Program-made: the position numbers and the translations under genes
Shown: in pieces, positions 34,568 through 43,227 of the stretch
Layout: the number at the start of each line of letters is the position of its first letter
Numbering within the stretch: the first letter of the stretch is position 1
Origin: an uncultured Maribacter sp.
Lineage (GTDB): Bacteria; Bacteroidota; Bacteroidia; Flavobacteriales; Flavobacteriaceae
Direction of reading: 5' to 3'
NCBI RefSeq assembly: GCF_947500405.1
Contig: NZ_CANMRY010000004.1
Span: 124,001 to 188,000 of the forward strand
Length of the DNA: 64,000 bases
Notes under the pieces: generated by a model
The model's input: only the letters and a program-made list of their open reading frames with translations
Database searches by the model: none
Told to the model about the DNA's origin: nothing

Positions 34568-34664
34568 GGCAAGTCCTACACGACCAGCTCCCTTTGAATC
34601 CCCCAGGGTGGGAACGCAGCAAGGGTATTAGGTTGTAGCGGTGCGATGTAGGTAGCTTGCCTTT
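34568..34664 (+). ncRNA. ffs: Bacterial small signal recognition particle RNA (4.5S-type)
   Basis: Core RNA of the signal recognition particle. The ends pair as GGCAAG (34568-34573) with CTTGCC (34656-34661), extended by TCCTACA with TGTAGG. The apical domain has the Ffh-binding internal loop and the sequence GGGAACGCAGCAAGGG, as in other Bacteroidetes SRP RNAs. A T7 tract (34662-34668) ends the transcript, and a perfect consensus promoter precedes it. It is not a protein gene. The ends are estimated from pairing and could be off by a few bases. Confidence 0.93.
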
Positions 34665-34733
34665 TTTTGTACACTAAAGTTTCTTCCTTTTTTATGTGCA
34701 ATTTCCTTTAATTTATTTGTTATTTTGTATTCT

Positions 34734-35543
34734 ATGAATAGGAAAGTAGTTTTAATTACAGGCGGTTCTTCTGGTATAGGAAACTCTATTGGTTGTTATT
34801 TAGTCCAAAAAGGGTATGTTGTATATGGAACTACAAGAAATGTTCATAAATATCCTGATTTTAAAGATTTTAATTTATTGCAAATGGATGTTAGAGATAC
34901 AGAGAGTATAACTAGCGCTTTTAAAAAGGTAATAGAAAAAGAAGGTAGTGTAGATGTTGTTATAAATAACGCAGGTGTTGGGATTACTGGAGCGATAGAA
35001 GAAACACCAACCAAAGAAATTCTAAATGCTTTTAACACGAATTTTAATGGCCCTATTAATGTTATAAAAGGTGTTTTACCTTATATGAGAGAACAGAGTA
35101 GTGGTTTAATAATAAACATTACATCTATAGCAGGTTATATGGGTTTGCCATATAGAGGCATTTACTCTGCAACTAAAGGAGCTTTAAGCATTATTACAGA
35201 AACATTACGTATGGAAACTAAAGATTTTGGTATCCAGATTACAAGTTTGGCTCCAGGAGATTTTGCTACAAATATTGCTGCGGGTCGTTACCATTCTCCA
35301 ATTTTGGAAAACTCTCCCTACAAAAAACCATATAGTAAAACTTTAAAGGCGATTAATGCTGATGTGGGTAGCGGTGAAAACCCTATTTTGGTTGCAAAAG
35401 CTGTTTTAAAAATTATAAATACCCCAAAGCCTAAAGTGCATTATAAAGTGGGGTCTTTCTTGCAAAAATTCTCTATAAAACTTAAAAAAATTCTCCCAAG
35501 TAAAGTTTACGAGAAAATACTTTTAAGACATTCTAAGCTTTAA
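34734..35543 (+). CDS. Short-chain dehydrogenase/reductase (classical SDR)
   Basis: NAD(P)-dependent oxidoreductase of unknown substrate, 269 residues. The coenzyme motif TGGSSGIG is at the N-terminus, followed by DVINNAGVG, the catalytic Ser in IINITSIAG, and Tyr/Lys in YSATKGAL. The basic residue in TTRNVHK suggests NADP preference. I chose the ATG at 34734 because the TTG three codons earlier would add MYS. The stop is overlapped by the convergent lipoprotein gene by 4 bases. Confidence 0.9.
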   Translation: MNRKVVLITGGSSGIGNSIGCYLVQKGYVVYGTTRNVHKYPDFKDFNLLQMDVRDTESITSAFKKVIEKEGSVDVVINNAGVGITGAIEETPTKEILNAFNTNFNGPINVIKGVLPYMREQSSGLIINITSIAGYMGLPYRGIYSATKGALSIITETLRMETKDFGIQITSLAPGDFATNIAAGRYHSPILENSPYKKPYSKTLKAINADVGSGENPILVAKAVLKIINTPKPKVHYKVGSFLQKFSIKLKKILPSKVYEKILLRHSKL

Positions 35544-36925
35544 ATTTTTCCGTAAATACTAGCAAAAGCATTAACTATAGTCGCATCTTTAGTTATTATG
35601 CATTTGTTAAGGGGGTATACTATTAATGATTTGGTTAGTTCTTCAAAATTATTAGTAGTATATTGGTTTTCTGTTTCTAATTGATTTGTATTTAGTATAG
35701 TTTTCCAACTATCAAAATTAGTTTTAAAGTTTATTCCTATATAAGTATAATTAGGTTTTGAAGTTTTTAAACTTTCTACTCTTTTAAAAATATTGCTGTA
35801 GTGTCTTTTATTTGTTTCTGACCAGAAATAAAAAACAACTTTTTTATTTTTTGCTATTTCTTGTAATGATATTTTTTCTCCAGAAATATTATTTACAATT
35901 ATATTAGGTATTTTATTATTGGGTTGTATGTTTTTTATTCCAAGATATAAATCGTCTATTTCTTTTATATGTCTATTACTTCCAGAAAGTCTATGAAACT
36001 CTTCTATAAAAGCTTCATTGTTTTTTTCTATATCATTTGATTTAAGTAAATAATCAAAAGCAACATTTCTAAAGAGATTGTCTTTAAGTTCTTTTTCTAT
36101 TACTAAACTGTCAATAAGATTCAGTTTATGTTTATTAAAATGAAGTTTGTTTTTTACCTGCTCATTTTTAATTAAGCATTTATGAGAACAAGTCATATAA
36201 GACAAATTACCAAAATGAGAGCGCATAAAATCATAATACGGTCTTAGGTAGTTTAATTGTTTATTGTTAAAAGAAATATTTTTTCTATAATCATAAAAGT
36301 CATCAGAAAGTTTCGCTATTTTTTTGTCTTCGGTGTGCTTTCTATGCTCAAAAGGGTATCTTTCTTTATAATTATAGTAGGTGTAATTTATGCTTGCTTC
36401 TGCAATATTATATGCATTATTAGATAAACCACCCTCTTCTTTTAATATATTTAAGGCATTTATTTTTTTTCCTCTTAAAGCATTTATTTTTTGTTTAAAA
36501 TCTTCAGATTCTAATGCGTTATAATTTTTACTAACAAGTTGCTCTTCTTTCTCATTTCCTAAAAAAACATCTAATAGAAAATTATTAACCTCTTCTCCTT
36601 TTCCAGAAAACACAAGAGACTCATCAAAATCCACTGTGTTTAAACGTACCATTAAACTATCGCCTGGTTCTAAATAAACATATTGGTATTCTGGAGCGTG
36701 TTTAAAATGATAAAGACCCATTGGTATGGAGTCAAAAGAGAAAGAAAATCTGTTGTTTGTATCTAATAGGGCAGAGTCTATTACTTCTTCACCTTTGTGT
36801 AAGACTACATATTTACTAGTAGGGTTAACAATTTCACCTGCAAAAAAAACACTTGGGGAACCTTTTTCTACTGTATTACAACTTGCTATTAATAAAATAA
36901 AACAATAAAGTAAATTTCTATTCAT
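35540..36925 (-). CDS. Thioredoxin-fold lipoprotein lacking the CxxC active site
   Basis: A 461-residue lipoprotein (IASC, Cys16). Residues about 25-110 look like the DUF4369-type beta domain seen at the N-terminus of Bacteroidetes TlpA-like proteins. A long helical region follows (110-330). The last 125 residues resemble a TlpA/AhpC-type thioredoxin fold (KIPNIIVNNISGEKISL, VVFYFWSETNKRHYSNI, YTYIGINFK). The CxxC position (368-375) reads WSETNKRH, without cysteines, so it cannot work as a thiol oxidoreductase. The only mature-domain cysteine cluster is CSHKC at 246-250, in the helical region. Confidence 0.75.
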   Translation of the reverse strand: MNRNLLYCFILLIASCNTVEKGSPSVFFAGEIVNPTSKYVVLHKGEEVIDSALLDTNNRFSFSFDSIPMGLYHFKHAPEYQYVYLEPGDSLMVRLNTVDFDESLVFSGKGEEVNNFLLDVFLGNEKEEQLVSKNYNALESEDFKQKINALRGKKINALNILKEEGGLSNNAYNIAEASINYTYYNYKERYPFEHRKHTEDKKIAKLSDDFYDYRKNISFNNKQLNYLRPYYDFMRSHFGNLSYMTCSHKCLIKNEQVKNKLHFNKHKLNLIDSLVIEKELKDNLFRNVAFDYLLKSNDIEKNNEAFIEEFHRLSGSNRHIKEIDDLYLGIKNIQPNNKIPNIIVNNISGEKISLQEIAKNKKVVFYFWSETNKRHYSNIFKRVESLKTSKPNYTYIGINFKTNFDSWKTILNTNQLETENQYTTNNFEELTKSLIVYPLNKCIITKDATIVNAFASIYGKI

Positions 36926-37045
36926 ATGAAATAGTTACAATATAACACTCAAAAATAAGAAACACATAGGCTTTACCTTGTTAATAGCGAGTTAAAAAAA
37001 AATAAAGTAACGTTAATGTATTATTTAATATGTGGAGCAAGAATA

Positions 37046-37077
37046 TTGGTTTTAGGGGATAAATTTCTCTATTTTTG
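37046..37077 (+). promoter_or_regulatory. Promoter of the ABC-F gene
   Basis: TTG (37046-37048), 21 bases, then TATTTTTG (37070-37077). It fits the Bacteroidetes consensus and lies 23 bases before the ATG. Confidence 0.7.
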
Positions 37078-37100
37078 CACGAAATTTAAAAGAAAGAATT

Positions 37101-38723
37101 ATGTTATCGGTATCTAATTTATCTGTGCAGTTTGGAAAAAGAGTGTTGTTTGATGAAGTAAATGTAGCTTTTACTCAAGGAAATTGTTATGGTGTAATTG
37201 GAGCAAATGGAGCGGGAAAGTCTACATTTCTTAAGATACTATCTGGGCAAATAGATCCAACCTCTGGACATGTACACTTAGAGCCTGGAAAACGTATGTC
37301 AATCTTAGAACAAAACCATAATGCTTCGGATGATTTTACGGTTCTAGAAGCTGTAGTTATGGGTAACAAACCTCTTTTTAAAATAAAAAAAGAAATTGAT
37401 GCTCTTTACGCAGATTATACAGATGAAAATGCAGATAGAATAGGGGAGTTGCAAGTACAATTTGAAGAAATGAATGGTTGGAATGCAGACAGTAGTGCTG
37501 CGGCATTATTATCTAATCTAGGTATTCAGGCTGATTTGCATTTTACTTTAATGGCAGAGATGGATCCTAAATTAAAAGTGAGAGTGTTATTAGCGCAAGC
37601 TTTATTTGGTTCTCCAGATGTATTAATAATGGATGAGCCTACCAATGATTTAGATTTTGAAACTATAAATTGGCTAGAGAATTTCCTTGCAGATTATGAA
37701 AATACTGTAATTGTTGTTTCTCATGATAGACACTTTTTAGATACGGTTTGTACACATATAGGTGATATAGATTTTGGTAAAATGAATTTATATTCAGGTA
37801 ATTATACTTTCTGGTATGAGAGTAGTCAGTTAGCAGCAAGGCAAAGAGCACAGCAAAATAAGAAATCTGAAGAAAAAGCGAAAGAGTTACAAGAGTTTAT
37901 TATGCGTTTTAGCGCAAACGTTGCAAAAAGTAAGCAAGCTACCTCTAGAAAGAAAATGCTTTCTAAGCTAAAGGTTGAAGATATAAAGCCTTCTAGTAGA
38001 AGATATCCTGCCATAATTTTTGAAAGAGAACGTGAAGCAGGAGACCAGATTTTAAATATAGAAGGTTTGTCGGCAACATCTGAAGACGGAGATTTATTAT
38101 TTAAAGATGTAAACATAAATTTAGCTAAAGGAGATAAGGTAGCAATATTCTCTAAAGATTCTAGAGCTACCACTGCATTTTATGAAATCATAAATAATAA
38201 CAAGAAAGCAGATAGTGGTGAGTTTCAATGGGGAGTTACAACAAACCAGTCTTATCTTCCTGCAGATAATTCTTCTTTCTTTAATCAAAACGTAAGTTTG
38301 GTAGATTGGTTACGCCAATGGGCAAAAACAGAAGAAGAAAGAGAAGAGGTTTTTATTAGAGGTTTTTTAGGGAAAATGTTATTTAGTGGAGAAGAGGCCT
38401 TAAAAAAATGTACAGTACTTTCTGGAGGAGAAAAAGTACGTTGTATGTTAAGTAGAATGATGATGTTGCGCGCAAATGTAGTTATGTTAGATGAGCCTAC
38501 AAACCACTTAGATTTAGAGAGTATTACGGCATTTAATAATTCTTTAAAGAATTTTAAAGGAACAGTTTTGTTTACAACACACGATCATGAATTTGCGCAA
38601 ACGGTTGCAGACAGGGTAATAGAATTAACTCCAAAAGGCAACATTGACCGTTATTTAACGTTTGATGAATATATGTCTGATAAGACTATAAAAGAGCAAC
38701 GAGCTAAAATGTACGCAGAATAA
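37101..38723 (+). CDS. ABC-F family ATPase, YbiT type, second ATP site degenerate
   Basis: Soluble protein of 540 residues with two ABC domains and no membrane part. ABC-F proteins act on the ribosome. Domain 1 has Walker A GANGAGKST (34-42) and Walker B LIMDEPTNDLD, but its signature is EMDPKLKVR instead of LSGGxxxR, as in YbiT. Domain 2 has a normal signature TVLSGGEKVR and Walker B VMLDEPTNHLD, but its Walker A is replaced by FSKDSRATTAF (350-360), with no Gly-Lys. Since each ATP site pairs Walker A of one domain with the signature of the other, one site is intact and the other is doubly defective. Confidence 0.92.
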   Translation: MLSVSNLSVQFGKRVLFDEVNVAFTQGNCYGVIGANGAGKSTFLKILSGQIDPTSGHVHLEPGKRMSILEQNHNASDDFTVLEAVVMGNKPLFKIKKEIDALYADYTDENADRIGELQVQFEEMNGWNADSSAAALLSNLGIQADLHFTLMAEMDPKLKVRVLLAQALFGSPDVLIMDEPTNDLDFETINWLENFLADYENTVIVVSHDRHFLDTVCTHIGDIDFGKMNLYSGNYTFWYESSQLAARQRAQQNKKSEEKAKELQEFIMRFSANVAKSKQATSRKKMLSKLKVEDIKPSSRRYPAIIFEREREAGDQILNIEGLSATSEDGDLLFKDVNINLAKGDKVAIFSKDSRATTAFYEIINNNKKADSGEFQWGVTTNQSYLPADNSSFFNQNVSLVDWLRQWAKTEEEREEVFIRGFLGKMLFSGEEALKKCTVLSGGEKVRCMLSRMMMLRANVVMLDEPTNHLDLESITAFNNSLKNFKGTVLFTTHDHEFAQTVADRVIELTPKGNIDRYLTFDEYMSDKTIKEQRAKMYAE

Positions 38724-38849
38724 TTTACTAGTTGTTTAAAATTTAAATCCTGCGAGTTTTAACTCGAAATTTAAAAGTTGCTTTCTTGTGAACACCTCAT
38801 GGGTATACCTTGAGGTTATTAAATCTTATTAGACCTCAAATTTATTGTT

Positions 38850-39977
38850 ATGAAAACCTATACCTACTTATGGGGACTTCTTGCATTTATTATATTAGGG
38901 TGCAGTAAGTCTTCCTCTAACGAACAAGAATCTAAAAAAGAACCCAATATAGCTACTTCGTATACAGTGTTATTGGATACGAATAATTCATTGTCTGCAA
39001 CATTGCTAAATGCAGACGCAACTCTTGTATCCCAAAGTTCAAAAGAAAGTAGTTTTAATACAATCTCTACATCTGTTATTAAATATGATGGTAATAAGGA
39101 ATATTCCTTTTATAAAAAAACTTCAGATTGTGATGGCGAAATTGTGCATTATGATTTTATAAATGAAGAAGAGCAAAAACTAAATGTTTTTCCTGATATG
39201 TTAGATTGTGAATTAGAGGTTTTGTCTATTATTACTACAAATTCTTCTTTTTTTATTGCTTATGAAGTTACTAATGCAAATTCTCCAAAAAAGTATGTAG
39301 TTAGAAAAATAGATAGAAACGCAACAGAATTTACTTTTATAGAATTAGAGCTGTCAAAAAAACCAATGCAGATGTCCTTTTCTAATAATAGGTTATTTAT
39401 TTTATTATTTGATGAAGGAGTTACTAATGAAAATGAAGTTGTAATTGTTGATGGTACAAGTCTTAATGCTATTAATTCCCAAACTTTAGGGTATAACGTA
39501 AAAAAAATATTTAAAGATGCTAATGGTGATATTATTATAAGTTATGATGAATTACATACTGTTTTAGATAAAGTAACTTTAAGTGTAGATTATATCAGGT
39601 ATGGTGAAGGTGCAGAACCCAAATTTGCGAATAGCTCTTTACACAATTTAGACTCAGAAGGGAAATTATATTATAGTATGCCATTAGAAGATGGAGCAAC
39701 TTCTAGCATACCAGCTGTTTATAATTTGAAAGAAAATATAGCTACATTATATATTTATGAGAATTTTTTAACTGCAGCACAATTAGAAGTAGAGTATGAA
39801 ATAGAAGAGACTACAGCGGTAAGTTATGATGCGCAGAATAATATAATACTAATTGGATATAAAAAGTCTGGAAGTCAAGACTTAGGAGGCATACTTCGTA
39901 TTAAACCTGTGCCAGACTTGGAGCTTTTAGATAATATAGATTTACCAGGGATTCCGTATGATATTATAGTGCACTAA
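38850..39977 (+). CDS. Hypothetical lipoprotein, 375 residues
   Basis: I do not recognise this family. The signal peptide ends ILGC (Cys18) followed by SKSSSNEQ, a typical flexible lipoprotein tether. The rest is beta-rich with repeated aromatic and acidic strands (YDGNKEYSFYKKTSD, ENEVVIVDGTSLNAI, ISYDELHTVLDKV), possibly a beta-propeller. The C-terminus has GGILRIKPVPDLELL. It has a strong terminator downstream (39997-40040) and a 126-base gap upstream, so it appears monocistronic. Confidence 0.75.
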   Translation: MKTYTYLWGLLAFIILGCSKSSSNEQESKKEPNIATSYTVLLDTNNSLSATLLNADATLVSQSSKESSFNTISTSVIKYDGNKEYSFYKKTSDCDGEIVHYDFINEEEQKLNVFPDMLDCELEVLSIITTNSSFFIAYEVTNANSPKKYVVRKIDRNATEFTFIELELSKKPMQMSFSNNRLFILLFDEGVTNENEVVIVDGTSLNAINSQTLGYNVKKIFKDANGDIIISYDELHTVLDKVTLSVDYIRYGEGAEPKFANSSLHNLDSEGKLYYSMPLEDGATSSIPAVYNLKENIATLYIYENFLTAAQLEVEYEIEETTAVSYDAQNNIILIGYKKSGSQDLGGILRIKPVPDLELLDNIDLPGIPYDIIVH

Positions 39978-39996
39978 CTGTTAATACTATAATATG

Positions 39997-40040
39997 AAAA
40001 ATGCCATAATTTTTACATGTAAAAATTATAGCATTTTTTT
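39997..40040 (+). terminator. Intrinsic terminator after the 38850 lipoprotein gene
   Basis: A long stem AAAAATGCcATAATTTTT / AAAAATTATaGCATTTTT with a short loop (ACATGT) and a T-tract. Confidence 0.88.
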
Positions 40041-40068
40041 TGGATATGCGCACTAAGTTTGTATCTTG

Positions 40069-40108
40069 TCGATGAAAATGAGCTATTTATCGATTAGACG
40101 TCGGTATT
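40069..40108 (+). promoter_or_regulatory. Bipartite motif upstream of the fasciclin gene
   Basis: TCGATGA (40069-40075), 13 bases, ATCGATTA (40089-40096), then GTCGGTATT (40100-40108). The first two parts occur with identical spacing upstream of the OmpA gene (62685-62712). No TAnnTTTG promoter is seen here. Confidence 0.55.
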
Positions 40109-40132
40109 ATCAACCCCACACTGAGAATACTT

Positions 40133-40693
40133 ATGAGTAACAAAGTTTCCCTATTAATAGCAGTATTGCTATTTATTCCTACATTATGTATTGCACAAAA
40201 CGTGTCTACTCCAGCAAAAAAAAATAAAGTATTACATATGAACCCAGAGTATTCTATAAGTAAGAATACTGGGTCGTCAAAAAAGCATTCCACGTTAATG
40301 GCTGTTATAAAGGCTGCAGACTTGGAAGAAATTCTTAATTACGATGGTCCATTTACTGTTTTTGCACCTTCTAATAACGCGTTTAGTTCCACAACAGATA
40401 TAGATTTTTTATTAGACCCCACTCATAAAAAAGAAGTGTATTCTCTCTTAACACACCATATAGTGGCAGGTAATTTAACTGCGTCTAAAATACTAAAGGC
40501 CATGTGTAGAGGTAACGGCATAGCTTCTTTTACTACAGTATTGGGTAATAAGTTAATAGCAACAATGAATGGTATAGACATTGTTTTAACAGATGAGTTT
40601 GGTAATACTGCAAAAATAACGAATGCAGATGCTAATCAATGTAATGGTGTTATTCATGAAATTGATAGTGTTTTTTTACCAAATAAAATATAA
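40133..40693 (+). CDS. Secreted fasciclin-domain protein
   Basis: An exported 186-residue protein with a signal peptide (cleavage near CIA-QNVS) and one fasciclin (FAS1) domain. The domain shows the two conserved segments TLMAVIKAADLEEILNYDG..FTVFAPSNNAF and VYSLLTHHIVAGNLTASKIL, plus CNGVIHEIDSVFLP at the end. FAS1 domains mediate adhesion. There is no T9SS C-terminal sorting domain, so it is probably periplasmic or surface-attached by other means. Its upstream region shares a bipartite motif with the OmpA gene. Confidence 0.9.
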   Translation: MSNKVSLLIAVLLFIPTLCIAQNVSTPAKKNKVLHMNPEYSISKNTGSSKKHSTLMAVIKAADLEEILNYDGPFTVFAPSNNAFSSTTDIDFLLDPTHKKEVYSLLTHHIVAGNLTASKILKAMCRGNGIASFTTVLGNKLIATMNGIDIVLTDEFGNTAKITNADANQCNGVIHEIDSVFLPNKI

Positions 40694-40695
40694 GT

Positions 40696-43122
40696 TTACC
40701 TAAGTTCAGCTCCTAAATCATTTTCAAACTTATACTTTAGTTTGTTCATGATTTTATCAATTTGTTTATCTGTTAATGTGTTTTTATTGTCTTGAAGTGT
40801 AAAACTTACTGCATAAGATTTTTTATTTTCGGCTAATTTTTTCCCAACATAAACATCAAACAGAGTTACTTTTTTAAGTAGTTTCTTTTCTGTTTGTAAA
40901 GCTATGTCACGTATTTCCTTAAAAGTGATTTTGTTATCTAATAGCAAAGCAAAATCTCTTTTTACTTCCGGAAACTTTGGTATTTCTTTATAAGATATAC
41001 TAGTGTTAGCTGCTAGTTTTAAAATTGCATCCCAATTAAAGTTTGCAAATAAAATATCTTGTTTTATATCAAACTTTTTAGCTATTACTTTTTGTATAAC
41101 TCCAAACTCTACTATTGAGTTACGTTTGTATTCTATAGATAATCCTTCAGAAAAATCTGTATTATCAATAGGATTTTCGTTTGCGTTTTCAATACCTAAA
41201 CGTTCTAAAATATTTTTAACAATAGACTTTATAAAAAAGAAGTTGGTTTGTTTGGTTTCTTCTAGCCAATTTTGATCCTTTTTATTGCCGCTTATTAAAA
41301 GGCTTAAATATTTGTTTTCAATTCTCTTTTCGTTATCATAAGCGTAAGTTTTTCCAAATTCAAATAACTGTAAATTAGATTTTTTACGATTAATATTATA
41401 AGAGGCAACTTCTAAAGAAGAAAACAAAGAAGATTGTCTCATTATAGATAAATCTGTACTTAAGGGATTAATTATTTTTATAGAATTATTCTCAGATAAC
41501 TCTTTAGAAATAGAAACATATTCAGGAGAAATAAGACTATTGGTCATTATTTCATAAAAGCCTTTAGAGGCTAATAGGTTACCTATTTTGTTTTGTATTT
41601 TATGGTCATCAAACTTACTAGTAGCAGCAATAGACGCATTAAGTTTTTGAGTAAAGTTAATATTGTTGTACCCGTAAACTCTTAAAATTTCTTCGATTAC
41701 ATCAACAGGTCTTTGTACATCTACTCTATAAGACGGGACTACTAACCCTAAACCTGCTTCTGTAACACTCATTACCTTAATGTCTAATGATGTTAGGATA
41801 GATTTTATAGTGTCTATAGGTATTTCTTGTCCTATTAGTTGGTGCACTTTGTTGAATGGTAAGAAAACTTCAAAATCTTTTGCCTTGTTAGGGTAAAAAT
41901 CTATAATATCAGATGTTATTTCTCCTCCAGCAATTTCTTTTATTAAAAGAGCTGCTCTTTTTAAACTATACTCTACATTTTCAATATCAATACCTCTTTC
42001 AAATCTAAAAGAAGCATCTGTGTTTAAGCCATGTCTTTTTGCTGTTTTTCTAACAGAAACTGGATTAAAGTATGCACTTTCTAGAAATATAGAAGTTGTA
42101 TTCTCAGATACTCCAGAATGTACTCCGCCAAAAACCCCGGCAATACACATTGGTTTTTCGGCATCACAAATCATTAAATCTTCTTCGTGTAATTCTCTTT
42201 CTACACCATCTAAAGTGGTAAATTTGGTTCCTTTTGGAAGTGTTTTAACCACTATTTTATTTCCTTTTATTTTAGCGGCGTCAAAAGCGTGTAATGGTTG
42301 TCCAAGTTCATGTAAAACATAGTTAGTTGCATCTACTAAATTATTTTTTGGAGTTATTCCAATTGCATTTAGTCTGTTCTTTAACCAATCTGGAGATGGT
42401 TGTACCAATAAATTGCTCATGGTTACACCTGTGTATCTTGGAGCTAGTTCATTGTTATCAACAGTTATATCAAATTTTAATGAACGGTTGTCTACATTGA
42501 AATTACTTACAGGTGGTGTAATTAATTCTATTGCAATTTCTTTTTGCTTAAGTCCAGCTTTTAGGTCTCTTGCAACTCCAAAGTGACTCATAGCATCTGC
42601 TCTGTTTGGAGTTAGTCCTATTTCAAAAACCTCATCGTTTTCAATATCAAAAATTTCAGAACAAGGAGTTCCTGGAATTAATTTTTCAGATAAAACCATA
42701 ATTCCGTCATGGCTTTCTCCAAGACCTAGTTCATCTTCGGCACATATCATTCCATGACTTTCTTCGCCTCTTATTTTTCCTTTTTTAATTGTCCAACTTT
42801 CATCCTCTTTAGTGTAAAGAGTGGTTCCTATTGTTGCTACAGGAACTTTTTGCCCTACAGCAACATTAGGTGCTCCACAAACTATTTGAACAGGGGATTC
42901 TGCTCCAATATCTACTGTAGTAACTTTAAGTTTATCTGCATTACTATGTTTTTCACATGTAAGTACATGGCCTACTACAACTCCAGATAAGCCGCCTTTT
43001 AGAGATTCAAAAGAAGAAACTCCTTCTACTTCTAAGCCTAGGTCTGTTAGTAATTCTGCAGTTTTTTGGGAATCCCAATCTATTTTAATAAACTGTTTTA
43101 ACCAGTTGTAAGAAATATTCAT
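40696..43122 (-). CDS. pheT: Phenylalanyl-tRNA synthetase beta subunit
   Basis: Beta chain of the alpha2beta2 synthetase, 808 residues. Domains in order: N-terminal helices and B1, tRNA-binding OB fold (about 40-150, VVVGHVLTCEKHSNADKLKV), B3/B4 editing domain (about 210-385, NNLVDATNYVLHELGQPLHAFDA), B5 (405-475), the catalytic-like core and the C-terminal FDX-ACB anticodon domain (about 715-808, YKEIPKFPEVKRDFALLL). pheS is not in the window. The gene lies between the fasciclin gene (convergent, 2-base gap) and leuB. Confidence 0.97.
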   Translation of the reverse strand: MNISYNWLKQFIKIDWDSQKTAELLTDLGLEVEGVSSFESLKGGLSGVVVGHVLTCEKHSNADKLKVTTVDIGAESPVQIVCGAPNVAVGQKVPVATIGTTLYTKEDESWTIKKGKIRGEESHGMICAEDELGLGESHDGIMVLSEKLIPGTPCSEIFDIENDEVFEIGLTPNRADAMSHFGVARDLKAGLKQKEIAIELITPPVSNFNVDNRSLKFDITVDNNELAPRYTGVTMSNLLVQPSPDWLKNRLNAIGITPKNNLVDATNYVLHELGQPLHAFDAAKIKGNKIVVKTLPKGTKFTTLDGVERELHEEDLMICDAEKPMCIAGVFGGVHSGVSENTTSIFLESAYFNPVSVRKTAKRHGLNTDASFRFERGIDIENVEYSLKRAALLIKEIAGGEITSDIIDFYPNKAKDFEVFLPFNKVHQLIGQEIPIDTIKSILTSLDIKVMSVTEAGLGLVVPSYRVDVQRPVDVIEEILRVYGYNNINFTQKLNASIAATSKFDDHKIQNKIGNLLASKGFYEIMTNSLISPEYVSISKELSENNSIKIINPLSTDLSIMRQSSLFSSLEVASYNINRKKSNLQLFEFGKTYAYDNEKRIENKYLSLLISGNKKDQNWLEETKQTNFFFIKSIVKNILERLGIENANENPIDNTDFSEGLSIEYKRNSIVEFGVIQKVIAKKFDIKQDILFANFNWDAILKLAANTSISYKEIPKFPEVKRDFALLLDNKITFKEIRDIALQTEKKLLKKVTLFDVYVGKKLAENKKSYAVSFTLQDNKNTLTDKQIDKIMNKLKYKFENDLGAELR

Positions 43123-43227
43123 TAGTTGTGTTTAAAGCTGGTAAAGATAAAACAATGGAATAAGACATTCAATAGGGAATCCTATTCAATTTTAATTTTT
43201 ATGTAACGTAATTACTTTGTTTTGGAC

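Noticed and set aside
38753..38808. Small hairpins (CGAGTTTTAACTCG; ACCTCA..TGAGGT) after the ABC-F gene
   Set aside because: The stems are short and no T-tract follows either one, so I could not support a terminator or an RNA gene.
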